Shown: positions 17,541 through 26,413 of the stretch, one piece after another
How the letters are laid out: each line of letters opens with the position of its first letter
How positions within the stretch are numbered: the stretch's first letter is position 1
NCBI GenBank assembly: GCA_045631465.1
Contig: JAZQUV010000019.1
Span: forward strand, 1 to 64,000
Length of the DNA stretch: 64,000 nt
Direction: 5' to 3'
Origin: Aphodosoma sp045631465
Lineage (GTDB): Bacteria > Bacteroidota > Bacteroidia > Bacteroidales > Paludibacteraceae
The notes under the pieces: generated by a model
The model's database searches: none
What the model saw: the letters and a program-made list of their open reading frames with translations, nothing else
What the model was told of the DNA's origin: nothing
Translations under genes and position numbers: made by a program

Positions 17541-18932
17541 TTAAATTCGTGCTATACGCTTAATCTCATCCATTATTGCACTTGCAAACTTATCTGCCTG
17601 CTCTTTTGTCGGAGCCTCTGAATATACACGGATAATTGGTTCGGTGTTCGATTTACGTAGATGCACCCAACCTTGTGGAAAATCTATCTTAACACCATCT
17701 ACATCAGTCACCTTGAATTGTTTATAACAACCTTTAATCACGCACAACACTCCGTCTACATCTATCTGTGGCGTAAGTTCTATCTTATTTTTAGAAATAT
17801 AATAGTTAGGGTATTCTGCGCGCAACTCGCTCACTTTCTTACCCGATTTAGCCAAGTGTGTCAAAAACAATGCTACACCCACCAATGCATCACGACCACA
17901 ATGCGATGCTGGATAAATCACTCCGCCATTACCTTCGCCTCCAATCACGGCATTAGTCTCACGAATTTTTGCAACAACATTCACTTCGCCTACTGCCGAT
18001 GCACTATATTGACATCCATATTTTGCTGTAATATCTGCCAATGCTCGTGTTGAACTAAGATTCGAAACCGTATTACCAGGTGTATGACTCAACACATAAT
18101 CGGCAATTGACACCAATGTGTATTCCTCGCCAAACATCTCACCATTCTCACAAACGATAGCCAATCGGTCAACATCTGGGTCGACAACAAATCCCACATC
18201 TGCTTTTGTCTTACGAATGTGTTCTGCTATCTCGGTCAAATGCTCTGGTAGTGGTTCTGGATTATGAGCAAAGTGCCCTGTTGGCTCACAATTCAACTCT
18301 TCAACACACTCCACGCCAAGCGCTTTCAAAAGTGCTGGTATTGCCACACCTCCTACCGAGTTAACAGCATCGACCGCCACACGAAATCCTGCAGCACGAA
18401 TAGCCTCTACATCCACCAACTCCAATTTCAACACTGCATCTATATGGCGTTGAGTATAATCACTCTTTTCTATATACGATCCCAAAGCATCCACTTCGGT
18501 ATAGATTACGTCTTCGCTCTCTGCCAAGCGGAGCATTGCCTCGCCTTGCTCTTTATCAAGGAATTCGCCTTTCTCGTTAAGCAATTTCAACGCATTCCAT
18601 TGCTTCGGATTGTGCGACGCTGTGAGAATAATACCACCATCAGCACCCTCCATCACAACTGCCATTTCTGTTGTTGGCGTAGTGGCAAGGCCTATATTCA
18701 CCACATTACACCCACATCCCATCAACGTGCCAATCACTATATTCGACACCATCGCACCCGACAAACGAGCATCTCGACCTACCACCACAGTACAATCTTT
18801 CTTACCTCGATACTCCTTCAACCACTCGGCATAACCAGTAGTAAACTTCACAATGTCAATAGGCGAAAGACCCTCGCCCACAGTGCCACCTATAGTGCCA
18901 CGAATACCCGAAATAGATTTAACTAGTGTCAT
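17541..18932 (-). CDS. glmM: Phosphoglucosamine mutase (alpha-D-phosphohexomutase)
   Basis: 463 aa. Four-domain phosphohexomutase. The N-terminus LVKSISGIRGTIGG is followed by the phosphoserine loop TASHNPKQWNALK (Ser106), the metal loop DPDVDRLAIV, the sugar-specificity loop GEGNGGVIYP and the phosphate-binding RKSNTEPIIRVYSEA near the C-terminus. GEGNGG rather than GEMSGH-type loops, and the overall start, fit the Bacteroidota enzymes annotated as phosphoglucosamine mutase, which supplies GlcN-1-P for UDP-GlcNAc. A phosphomannomutase or phosphoglucomutase role cannot be excluded. Lies 21 bp after the DUF4827 gene. Confidence 0.88.
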   Translation of the reverse strand: MTLVKSISGIRGTIGGTVGEGLSPIDIVKFTTGYAEWLKEYRGKKDCTVVVGRDARLSGAMVSNIVIGTLMGCGCNVVNIGLATTPTTEMAVVMEGADGGIILTASHNPKQWNALKLLNEKGEFLDKEQGEAMLRLAESEDVIYTEVDALGSYIEKSDYTQRHIDAVLKLELVDVEAIRAAGFRVAVDAVNSVGGVAIPALLKALGVECVEELNCEPTGHFAHNPEPLPEHLTEIAEHIRKTKADVGFVVDPDVDRLAIVCENGEMFGEEYTLVSIADYVLSHTPGNTVSNLSSTRALADITAKYGCQYSASAVGEVNVVAKIRETNAVIGGEGNGGVIYPASHCGRDALVGVALFLTHLAKSGKKVSELRAEYPNYYISKNKIELTPQIDVDGVLCVIKGCYKQFKVTDVDGVKIDFPQGWVHLRKSNTEPIIRVYSEAPTKEQADKFASAIMDEIKRIARI

Positions 18933-18953
18933 ATTTTATTAGATATTAAGTTA

Positions 18954-19472
18954 TTATTTTGGAACTCTACGAATCTTTAATTCATAAACATACGGAATAA
19001 CCTCCGAATCATTGCGACCTAACTTTGATGGCACAATAATACGGGCATGAGCCTCCGATTTTCTCATCAATTCAAATGCCTTTTGCCAACCTTCGCAACT
19101 ATTCAACAAATTACCATATATAATTTCATTTGGATATGGTCTGTCTTGAGTTGTCCAATAATCTTCTACCACAGGATACTCATCAAGTGTCGATTGACGA
19201 TAACGCAAAACCAACTTATCTCCCGTACGCAACGTATCGCCAACACCTTTTTCTATCAATTGAAAATATATTCCATCTTCAAAATGATACATTTCATTCG
19301 CTCCAAAAACTGTGTCTGTGGGAAATTCATCAAGCAAAACGATTTCATTACGAGCCAACCAACTATCTATCAACTCCTCCTCTGCTTTAAGCAATTGCGA
19401 ATAATTAGTCTCGCTTTCACATGCTACCATTGCTATGAGCAATAGCATCATTCCCCAAAATTTTATCTTCAT
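18954..19472 (-). CDS. FKBP-like lipoprotein (DUF4827)
   Basis: 172 aa from the ATG at 19472; a TTG two codons upstream is less likely. Lipobox AMVAC gives Cys18. The mature part resembles DUF4827 lipoproteins, predicted FKBP-type peptidyl-prolyl isomerase folds: GIYFQLIEKGVGDTLRTGDKLVLRYRQ, then CEGWQKAFELM and IVPSKLGRND, with an IPYVYELKIRRV end. These segments parallel the FKBP order (flap, GW-A-L helix, PP/IP strand). Whether it retains isomerase activity is not known. First gene of the six-gene operon down to pssA. Confidence 0.82.
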   Translation of the reverse strand: MKIKFWGMMLLLIAMVACESETNYSQLLKAEEELIDSWLARNEIVLLDEFPTDTVFGANEMYHFEDGIYFQLIEKGVGDTLRTGDKLVLRYRQSTLDEYPVVEDYWTTQDRPYPNEIIYGNLLNSCEGWQKAFELMRKSEAHARIIVPSKLGRNDSEVIPYVYELKIRRVPK

Positions 19473-19519
19473 ATACAAAATATTTATTTATGTAATTAAA
19501 CTTCTAATATACCAAGGTA

Positions 19520-19527
19520 CAAAGTTA
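19520..19527 (-). promoter_or_regulatory. Promoter of the DUF4827-glmM-coaD-pssA operon
   Basis: Minus strand TAACTTTG, matching TAnnTTTG. It is the only good box ahead of the six closely packed genes. Confidence 0.55.
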
Positions 19528-19619
19528 CTAAAAAAGTTGAATTCTAGCAACATTTTTATATCTTTTTATATCAAATAAATTTTTTATAAAAAATCTATTG
19601 CTATATCAGAAAAAATTCG

Positions 19620-19628
19620 TACCTTTGC
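19620..19628 (+). promoter_or_regulatory. Promoter of tRNA-Arg
   Basis: TACCTTTGC with an ATTG element 19 bp upstream. The leader to the tRNA is about 60 nt. Confidence 0.7.
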
Positions 19629-19662
19629 ACCCGCAAAAGTTAAGGGGAGAGCGACTATCAAA

Positions 19663-19683
19663 TTTTCGACTTTCAACTTTCAA
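19663..19683. repeat. Heptamer array (TTTCAAC) in the tRNA-Arg leader
   Basis: Three 7-mers, TTTCGAC, TTTCAAC, TTTCAAC, between the promoter and the tRNA. Confidence 0.65.
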
Positions 19684-19696
19684 CTTATTGAGTGCT

Positions 19697-19770
19697 GGTC
19701 TCGTAGCTCAGCTGGATAGAGCAACAGCCTTCTAAGCTGTGGGTCGTGGGTTCGAATCCCGCCGGGATCA
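19697..19770 (+). tRNA. tRNA-Arg (anticodon TCT)
   Basis: 74 nt. The acceptor arms GGTCTCG and CGGGATC pair with two G-T wobbles. D-arm GCTCAGCTGGATAGAGC; anticodon stem ACAGC/GCTGT around loop CTTCTAA, which gives anticodon TCT (reads AGA); T-arm GTGGGTTCGAATCCCGC. The discriminator is A and CCA is not encoded. It has its own promoter and is followed by tandem terminators. Confidence 0.97.
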
Positions 19771-19773
19771 CAA

Positions 19774-19803
19774 GAAAAGAGTTCTCAAAGAACTCTTTTT
19801 TTG
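19774..19803 (+). terminator. Intrinsic terminator 1 after tRNA-Arg
   Basis: AAAAGAGTTCT, a short loop, then AGAACTCTTTTTTT, just after the tRNA. Confidence 0.9.
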
Positions 19804-19821
19804 TATATCCCCATATATATA

Positions 19822-19857
19822 GAAAAGAGAGTTCTTGAAAGGGACTCTCTTTTTTTG
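19822..19857 (+). terminator. Intrinsic terminator 2, similar to the first
   Basis: GAGAGT and ACTCTC stem with a T-run. Followed by GTATACCCC, paralleling GTATATCCCC after terminator 1, so it looks like a tandem duplication. Confidence 0.8.
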
Positions 19858-19875
19858 TATACCCCACTGATACAT

Positions 19876-19917
19876 AAAAAAGCTGATTAACAACCTTGTT
19901 AGTCAGCTTTTTTTACT
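19876..19917. terminator. Terminator 3, between tRNA-Arg and the DUF4249 gene
   Basis: AAAAAGCTGAtTAACAA pairs with TTGTTAgTCAGCTTTTTTT. It has an A-run and a T-run, so it can act on both strands; the DUF4249 gene converges from the right. Confidence 0.85.
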
Positions 19918-20045
19918 TTTAGTATGTCACTCTTCTTCGGCATAGGTTGCTTGAAGCTTGCTTGAGGGTAGGGTTATCCTATGAAGAGGTATAGAAGAAA
20001 TTACTTGTTTGGTACTATTTTTATTATATAATACAATATTAAATT

Positions 20046-21059
20046 TCACCTATCTAAAACTTCATTTACGTCATATCGTTTTATAAAAAATTTATAATTA
20101 TAAGATTTTACTACACCAAAATGTCCTACTCCATTAACTACATTAGAATATATTTGCATCGGTTCAGCAAACATATTACGATTAGCCTCGCGAGCATCAG
20201 ATCTTGATTTTAGATATTTAAAATAATCATTTCCATAAACTTTAATTCTTGCCCATGCCCCAATAAATGAATAACGACGACTAACAGATGACATATAACC
20301 GATAGGAAACCACACTTTAAATTCATAAGGCCATGACGTAAAATCACTTGTTGTTAATAATACATCTGTATAACGTCGTTTATATTTTTTAGAATAATCA
20401 GACTCTAAATTAAAATTACGTTCAAATGAATTATCAAGGATTATAGGGTCTTCACACCAAAACTCAGCAGCATCAAGTGTATCTATTTTAGGCTCATTAG
20501 TTTCATAATCATTATATTGCCACTCTATATAATGTGAAAAATTCATACTTAAGCCAACAGATTCCATATCTTCATGATTTTTAGAATCTATAAAAATACT
20601 TATCTCAATACTTTTTAGCAAATCTACTCCAGCCTCCACAAAACCATAATTCACAGTATCTATATAAATATCTAGAGGTTCTGGTACTACAGCCGTTGCC
20701 CATATTGAATCGTAATCTTCACATGCCACATCAATGCGAAATGTATCACCTACAGCAAAAGTATCAGGCATAACATACTTAAACTTTTGTCGAACAGAGT
20801 CAAAAGTTAGTTTTTGAGGTTCACCTGAATTATGCGAAATTGTTGCTTGGGCTTCACGTAATGGATTTTTGTTTGCTCCATCAAGAAAAAAAGCAGTAGT
20901 CCCAATAGATACATATTGAGTGTCTGCATCGCAATTCAATATACCTTCTATATAAATACGATTCTTTTCTACATCGCCCCTGTATTTTATCTCTCTATCC
21001 ATTTCACAGGCTGCAAATACTATTACTGTAATAATAGCAAATATTATTAGTCGTTTCAT
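20046..21059 (-). CDS. DUF4249 outer-membrane lipoprotein
   Basis: 337 aa. Lipobox VFAAC gives Cys18. The sequence fits DUF4249: an early IYIEGILNCDADTQYVSIGTT strand pair, LREAQATIS, then GDTFRIDVACEDYDSIWATAVVPEPLDI. DUF4249 lipoproteins are almost always encoded next to a TonB-dependent receptor and are thought to be its surface-exposed partner, by analogy with SusD. Here the receptor gene ends 6 bp upstream. Substrate unknown. Confidence 0.85.
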   Translation of the reverse strand: MKRLIIFAIITVIVFAACEMDREIKYRGDVEKNRIYIEGILNCDADTQYVSIGTTAFFLDGANKNPLREAQATISHNSGEPQKLTFDSVRQKFKYVMPDTFAVGDTFRIDVACEDYDSIWATAVVPEPLDIYIDTVNYGFVEAGVDLLKSIEISIFIDSKNHEDMESVGLSMNFSHYIEWQYNDYETNEPKIDTLDAAEFWCEDPIILDNSFERNFNLESDYSKKYKRRYTDVLLTTSDFTSWPYEFKVWFPIGYMSSVSRRYSFIGAWARIKVYGNDYFKYLKSRSDAREANRNMFAEPMQIYSNVVNGVGHFGVVKSYNYKFFIKRYDVNEVLDR

Positions 21060-21065
21060 AACTGA

Positions 21066-23432
21066 TTAAAATTTAAAAGTATAACTAATAGATGGTAGAA
21101 TTGGGAATAACGACACTTGATGTAATTCTATTTTACTAAAATTTTTATCATCACTACCTACATAAACATAGTAAGGATTTTGATGGTTGTATGCGTTATA
21201 GACACTGACATTCAACAAGTGTTCGCCATAGCGACCTTTTCGGCGGTCGAAATGGAAGTTGATGCCTAAGTCGAGACGGTGATAGTCGGGCATTCGATAA
21301 TTGTAACGCTTAGTAATAAACGACTCGCCATTAGGTGCTATTTGAGTTGCAAGTGTTCCACATGCGCCTGTGCCATAGATGAATGTTGCCGAAAGGTCGA
21401 TTAACTTAATAGGTCGGTATTGTAGCGTTAGGGATAAGTCGTGAGTGCGGTCGTAACGAGCAGGGAATACTTCGCCTTTGTTGATTTCCATACCTTTACG
21501 GTCGAATTTGCGTTCTGTGCGACTCCATGTATAACCTACCCAGCCAGTGAATTTGCCAATAGTGCGCTGAGCAAGAAACTCTACGCCATAGCTCCATCCA
21601 CGACCAACATTAACTTTCTCCTCCCAACCTGTAGTAGATGAAACAAACGATGCTCCGTCTTTGTATTCCAATACGTTATCCATGGTTTTGTAGTAACCTT
21701 CGACTGAGAAATCCACTTTGCCTAGCAAATTATAGAAGAATCCAGCCGCCACTTGATGACTGTGCATTGGAGGAATATTTGCCGTAACAGGCACCCAGAG
21801 GTCGATTGGAAGTGTTACGTTAGATGTTGACAAGAGGTGGAGATATTGCGTAACATATTGATACGAAGCCTTAAACGAGAGGTCGTCCATCAAAAGAAGA
21901 CGCAAGCCTACACGTGGTTCAAGGCTTGGATAGACCTTGCCACCTACGGCATACATCGAACCCCGCAAACCTATATTCATACGCACGCGACGGTGAATAT
22001 CCCAATTGTCTTCAATATAGAGAGCAGCCTCGTGAGTATAAGTAGGTTGATCGCCATAGGTGGTGTCCATATTGTTGGTGGTGAGGGTATCAAACGCTTG
22101 CTGATAGATACTTGTAACAGTAGGTTTGAAGGTATGGAACGTATATTGCGCACCGAATTTTATGTCATGGGCATGATGGGGTTTATAGTCAAAATTGTAT
22201 TGAGCTGTGATATCTTCAATATTGGAATTGTAGTCCATATCATAATGAGAATCAAGATAATCCTTAGGGTCGGTATCTTTTTCGTCAAGCGTCACACCAA
22301 GGCGGAAACGATAACGAGTGTATGAGACTATGGCATTAGAAAATAGTTGAGGAGAATAGATGTGAGTCCAATTGAGTGACGACACGATATTACCCCAAGT
22401 CCAATTCTTTTTACTCTTTGAAGAATAGGTATTAAGTTTCTCTGTTACATTCGAATACATATAATCATCGCCCATATAAAACGATGCCGAAAGACGGTCG
22501 GTGTCAGAGAAACGGTGCGACACTTTGGCATTTACATCCCAAAACGAATAACCCATATATTCGCGCACTGGATTGCCTACGGTTGGTGTACCAACACCAT
22601 AGAATATAGGAATGAACCAATCGAAATGAGTGCGACGAGCCGATACGTTGAATGTTGTGCGCTCTTTCCAAATTGGACCTTCGAGATTAACTTTGGCAGA
22701 CAAAAGCCCAATGGTCAATGCGCCATGATAGTTTTGAGCATCACCATCTTTTTGACGTACGTCAATCACACTCGATAGACGTCCTCCGAATCGAGACGGG
22801 AAATTGCCTTTGTAGAGAGTAACATTTTTGATTGCATCGGCATTGAAAACCGAAAACATGCCACCCATGTGGTTGATGTTGTAGAGAGGCACACCGTCAA
22901 GAAGAATCAAATTCTCATCAGGACCACCACCACGCACATAGAGTCCAGTCTGCCCTTCACCACCCGACTGCACACCTGGCAACAACTGTAATGCTTTGAC
23001 AATATCTATCTCACCGCCAATGGCAGGGATGCCTTTTATGAATTGTATAGGCACTTCAATAGCAGACATTTGTGAGCCTTCAACTCCTAATTGAGAACGT
23101 TGAGATACGACCTCTACCTCGTCCAAGACGTTAGATGAGATGAGTTTGATATTCAACACTGTGTCAGAGGTAAGATTCAATGAGATAGTGCGAGTAGAAT
23201 AACCCACATAAGAAAAACGAAGACGGCAATCGCCTTCGGGTAGGGTCAAGGTGTAGAAGCCATAAGGATTTGTGGCAGTTCCTCGCTGATTGACTTCGTC
23301 ATAGACAGTAGCCGAAATCATAGTTTCGGACGATGAGGCATCCATCACATAACCACTCACGGTGTATTTCTGTGCGGATAAGAGCAAAGGGCACAGAAAT
23401 AGGAGCAATAGCAATGCTTTAATAGTTTTCAT
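21066..23432 (-). CDS. TonB-dependent outer-membrane receptor (partner of DUF4249)
   Basis: 788 aa. Signal peptide ending LLSAQ; a carboxypeptidase-regulatory-like domain at about 22-105 (YTVSGYVMDASSSETMISATVY, RFSYVGYSTRT). The plug domain contains VKALQLLPGVQSGGEGQTGLYVRGGG, LLDGVPLYN and RFGGRLSSVIDV. The rest is a 22-strand-type barrel ending in a Phe (SYTFKF), as outer-membrane proteins do. Active, TonB-driven uptake; substrate unknown. Transcribed first in a two-gene unit with the DUF4249 gene. Confidence 0.92.
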   Translation of the reverse strand: MKTIKALLLLLFLCPLLLSAQKYTVSGYVMDASSSETMISATVYDEVNQRGTATNPYGFYTLTLPEGDCRLRFSYVGYSTRTISLNLTSDTVLNIKLISSNVLDEVEVVSQRSQLGVEGSQMSAIEVPIQFIKGIPAIGGEIDIVKALQLLPGVQSGGEGQTGLYVRGGGPDENLILLDGVPLYNINHMGGMFSVFNADAIKNVTLYKGNFPSRFGGRLSSVIDVRQKDGDAQNYHGALTIGLLSAKVNLEGPIWKERTTFNVSARRTHFDWFIPIFYGVGTPTVGNPVREYMGYSFWDVNAKVSHRFSDTDRLSASFYMGDDYMYSNVTEKLNTYSSKSKKNWTWGNIVSSLNWTHIYSPQLFSNAIVSYTRYRFRLGVTLDEKDTDPKDYLDSHYDMDYNSNIEDITAQYNFDYKPHHAHDIKFGAQYTFHTFKPTVTSIYQQAFDTLTTNNMDTTYGDQPTYTHEAALYIEDNWDIHRRVRMNIGLRGSMYAVGGKVYPSLEPRVGLRLLLMDDLSFKASYQYVTQYLHLLSTSNVTLPIDLWVPVTANIPPMHSHQVAAGFFYNLLGKVDFSVEGYYKTMDNVLEYKDGASFVSSTTGWEEKVNVGRGWSYGVEFLAQRTIGKFTGWVGYTWSRTERKFDRKGMEINKGEVFPARYDRTHDLSLTLQYRPIKLIDLSATFIYGTGACGTLATQIAPNGESFITKRYNYRMPDYHRLDLGINFHFDRRKGRYGEHLLNVSVYNAYNHQNPYYVYVGSDDKNFSKIELHQVSLFPILPSISYTFKF

Positions 23433-23454
23433 AGTGCATTTTTGATTTTAGGAC

Positions 23455-23463
23455 GCAAAGGTA
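23455..23463 (-). promoter_or_regulatory. Promoter of the TonB receptor/DUF4249 pair
   Basis: Minus strand TACCTTTGC with a leader of about 20 nt. No clear TTG at -33, but a C-run begins exactly 25 bp upstream. Confidence 0.65.
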
Positions 23464-23488
23464 ATACTTTTTCTTGATATACGATTTA

Positions 23489-23532
23489 CCCCCCCCATTT
23501 TAACCTTATTTAACAGTTAAAATAGGAAGGGA
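23489..23532. repeat. Imperfect palindrome with C-run upstream of the TonB receptor promoter
   Basis: A run of eight C, then CCATTTTAAC, an 11-bp loop, then GTTAAAATaGG and AAGGG. It resembles the perfect palindrome at 1432-1461, and both begin 25 bp from a TACCTTTGC box. Confidence 0.65.
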
Positions 23533-23562
23533 TTAGGTTTAAAAGGAGTAATTATGTAGCGT

Positions 23563-23931
23563 TTAGCCCATCACTTTTTGCATAAATTTTTCGGCATTTA
23601 CGACAAAACGGTCGTGGTCGGCTGTGCCGATTGAGTTGTTTTGAGAGTCGAAACACTCGATGCGGTATGAAAGTTTGCGACCATCAACAGCCACTTCGGT
23701 TGCAGTACATGTGATTTCTTCGCCTACTTTCGACGCTTTTGTGTGTTGCACTGTGAGTCCGATGCCGACTGTGGTATCCTCTGCACTGAGGGATTGTCCA
23801 GCCAATTCAAGTGCTGTATTTTCCATCCATGCAATCATTGTTGGGGTTGCAAGCACCTCCAAACCTCCCGAACCTACACGGGCTGCTGTGTCTTTCGATT
23901 CGACTGTAAATTTCTTTGTTAATGTTTTCAT
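23563..23931 (-). CDS. Hotdog-fold thioesterase, FlK-like
   Basis: 122 aa. Resembles the small single-domain acyl-CoA thioesterases related to fluoroacetyl-CoA thioesterase FlK: VGSGGLEVLATPTMIAWMENTA (helix of the hotdog fold), then TTVGIGLTVQHTKASKVGEEITCTATE and DGRKLSYRIECFD. The substrate is unknown; generic acyl-CoA turnover is likely. It ends the uvrD-TonB receptor-thioesterase unit, 19 bp after the receptor. Confidence 0.8.
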   Translation of the reverse strand: MKTLTKKFTVESKDTAARVGSGGLEVLATPTMIAWMENTALELAGQSLSAEDTTVGIGLTVQHTKASKVGEEITCTATEVAVDGRKLSYRIECFDSQNNSIGTADHDRFVVNAEKFMQKVMG

Positions 23932-23950
23932 ATATTTAATTATTAATCAT

Positions 23951-26413
23951 TTAAAATCCTACTGACACTCTGAAATTAACCATAAATCCTGTCAAATAGT
24001 TCGGCACGGCATACTGTCCGTTGTAAATATCCGTAACCCAATAATATGAGTTTACATTCTTGATATTAAACAAGTTGAACAATTCAAGACTGAGCCATAT
24101 ATTCTTCACCGGGTCTAGTTTTTGCATCCATTTTTCACGCCCTTGCACGAATCCACGCGACGCTCCTATATCCACACGATTATACGCCTTTGTGCGCAAC
24201 ACGGCTTGATAACGCTCCGAATGCGGCGGTCCAAATGGCAATCCGTCGGACCACACCAATTTCAAATGTACCTTATACTCAGGGTGATTAGGTACATAAT
24301 CTTGAAAGAAGAACGAGATATTGTATCGTTGCTCGTTTGGGCGCGAAATATAGCCCGGATAGACCTCGCCAAGATAGTTACCTACATTGCTATACGCAGA
24401 ATAATGGTCATCTAAAATATCTTCGCGCGAACGCATCCACGAGAACGATATCCACGAGTCGGTACCTGGCACAAACTCGCCAAACAATTTCACATCTACC
24501 CCTGTCGTATAGGCAACTGCATCATTCTCACCCGAATAGCGCACTCGCACATTGTCCACATAATAACTTATCACCCTATCCGATGGTTTGTAATATGCCT
24601 CAAATGTCAATTTGAACGGACGATTCCATGCACGGAAAAAATAGTCCATTCCAAACACGGCATGCAACGAGCGTTGTGCTTTAATATTCTTATTCAGAGC
24701 TACATAATTATTTCCATACTCATCGGTCTGCTCCGTACGCAACTCTTTATAGAATGGGGCTTGATGATATACCCCTGCCGATAATCTGAAGTTCAAATCG
24801 GCTTTCCAATCTGGAAAAAAGGCTACTGTGGCACGTGGCGACACCAAAAACTCGTTGTTGAACGACCAATAGTTTGCCCTCACCCCTGCCGTGAATGCCC
24901 ACGAACCATAATCGGCAAAGTGTCGATAAGTATCTTGCACATAAGCCTGTAAACGATGTGAATATAGGTCAACGTCTGAATACAAATTATATATTATCTC
25001 CACTTGCTCGGGATTTACGGGCAATGTATAACCCGCCGAATCTCGCGTTTCCCACTCACTTATGCGATCCAACACTATCTCGTTCTGATAGTTCACTCCC
25101 CATTGCAATGTGTTATTCGCCAATTTCCACGCTCCTGTATGCCCTACATTTATCACCGTAGCACTCAATCTATTGCGCGCATGCTCGTGATACATACCCG
25201 TACCCAATGATCCCGTCGGTTTTTCACTCTCGTCCTGCGCTCCTCCACTCATATCCAATGCCGACAACCAATACTCGCCCGTGATGTCGTAGGTCTCTTG
25301 CTCGTTGGTATTGAACGCACTTGCATTAAATCCGAGCGTCACCTCTTTGTTCGGACGATAATTAAATCCTAATGCTCCGAAGTATGTGCGGAATATATCT
25401 CGCTCTTTTCCATCGAAATAGACTGTAAAATTGTTGGCATTAGATATTGTACCAAACGATGTACTTCGCGTTTTTGGTGTGAAATTATAGTAGTTTTGCG
25501 ATATATTGCCCAAGAACGTCAACTCCCACTTCTTCGACATCTGCCATGTCATATATGTCTGATAGTCTACAAAATACGGACTATATTCGCCTTTTGTCTC
25601 AAGCGTACCGAGTAGCACTTGCATGGTCTTGAAGCGCACGCCATGCATCTGCGTGAAGTTCTTCCCACTTGCACCCACATATGCCGACACGCCTTGCAAC
25701 GATGCTGCCAAGTTTGCTTCAAACTCCGATGGTTTCTTATATGTTACATCCAACACCGATGCCATCTTATCGCCATATTTTGCATCAAATCCTCCTGCCG
25801 AAAAATTCACCTCACCCACCATATCGGGATTGATAAAACTCAAACCCTCTTGTTGTCCTGCTCGCACAAGTAGCGGACGATACACCTCTATTCCATTGAC
25901 ATACACACTATTTTCATCATAATTACCGCCACGCACCGAGTATTGCGAACTCATTTCGTTGTTCGAACTCACTCCGGCGAATGTTGTCAAAAGGCTCTCT
26001 ATATTTCCACCCGATGCATCTGGCATCAGTCTTAGACTTTCGCTATCAAGTGTCATCATTGTCGAGGTCTGACGTTGATACCCCTTCACCTCTACCTCAT
26101 CGAGCAACTCGGTGTCGGTCTGCAAATTAACTACTACGGTATATGCCAACTCATCTCCTATCGCCACCTTCCTTTCTGCCGCCACATATCCCACACACGA
26201 GAATTGCAATGTAATAGAGTCTTGATGCTGAAACGACAATTCAAAATATCCTTTTTCGTTAGTGATTGTGCCTGTCGCCGTCTCTTTTATCTGCACCGTC
26301 GCAAACTCCACCGCACGCTTCTCCTCGTTAAGAACATAGCCCCTAACATACACCTTCTGCGCCGACACCATCGATGCCAACATCATACATAATATCAATA
26401 TTTTATACTTCAT
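23951..26413 (-). CDS. TonB-dependent outer-membrane receptor
   Basis: 820 aa from the ATG at 26413; a GTG one codon earlier also opens the frame. Signal peptide ending MVSAQ; regulatory-like domain KVYVRGYVLNEEKRAVEFATVQI to FSCVGYVAAERK; plug with LLTTFAGVSSNNEMSSQYSV and GGFDAKYGDKMASVLDV; then a large barrel ending VNFRVSVGF with terminal Phe. No SusD-like or DUF4249 partner is adjacent. Its ATG overlaps the TGA of the upstream helicase gene by one base, an unusual coupling of a receptor with a DNA helicase. Substrate unknown. Confidence 0.9.
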   Translation of the reverse strand: MKYKILILCMMLASMVSAQKVYVRGYVLNEEKRAVEFATVQIKETATGTITNEKGYFELSFQHQDSITLQFSCVGYVAAERKVAIGDELAYTVVVNLQTDTELLDEVEVKGYQRQTSTMMTLDSESLRLMPDASGGNIESLLTTFAGVSSNNEMSSQYSVRGGNYDENSVYVNGIEVYRPLLVRAGQQEGLSFINPDMVGEVNFSAGGFDAKYGDKMASVLDVTYKKPSEFEANLAASLQGVSAYVGASGKNFTQMHGVRFKTMQVLLGTLETKGEYSPYFVDYQTYMTWQMSKKWELTFLGNISQNYYNFTPKTRSTSFGTISNANNFTVYFDGKERDIFRTYFGALGFNYRPNKEVTLGFNASAFNTNEQETYDITGEYWLSALDMSGGAQDESEKPTGSLGTGMYHEHARNRLSATVINVGHTGAWKLANNTLQWGVNYQNEIVLDRISEWETRDSAGYTLPVNPEQVEIIYNLYSDVDLYSHRLQAYVQDTYRHFADYGSWAFTAGVRANYWSFNNEFLVSPRATVAFFPDWKADLNFRLSAGVYHQAPFYKELRTEQTDEYGNNYVALNKNIKAQRSLHAVFGMDYFFRAWNRPFKLTFEAYYKPSDRVISYYVDNVRVRYSGENDAVAYTTGVDVKLFGEFVPGTDSWISFSWMRSREDILDDHYSAYSNVGNYLGEVYPGYISRPNEQRYNISFFFQDYVPNHPEYKVHLKLVWSDGLPFGPPHSERYQAVLRTKAYNRVDIGASRGFVQGREKWMQKLDPVKNIWLSLELFNLFNIKNVNSYYWVTDIYNGQYAVPNYLTGFMVNFRVSVGF

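Noticed and set aside
19685..19867. 60-codon frame antisense to tRNA-Arg
   Set aside because: Covers the tRNA and its duplicated terminators; product is an artefact.
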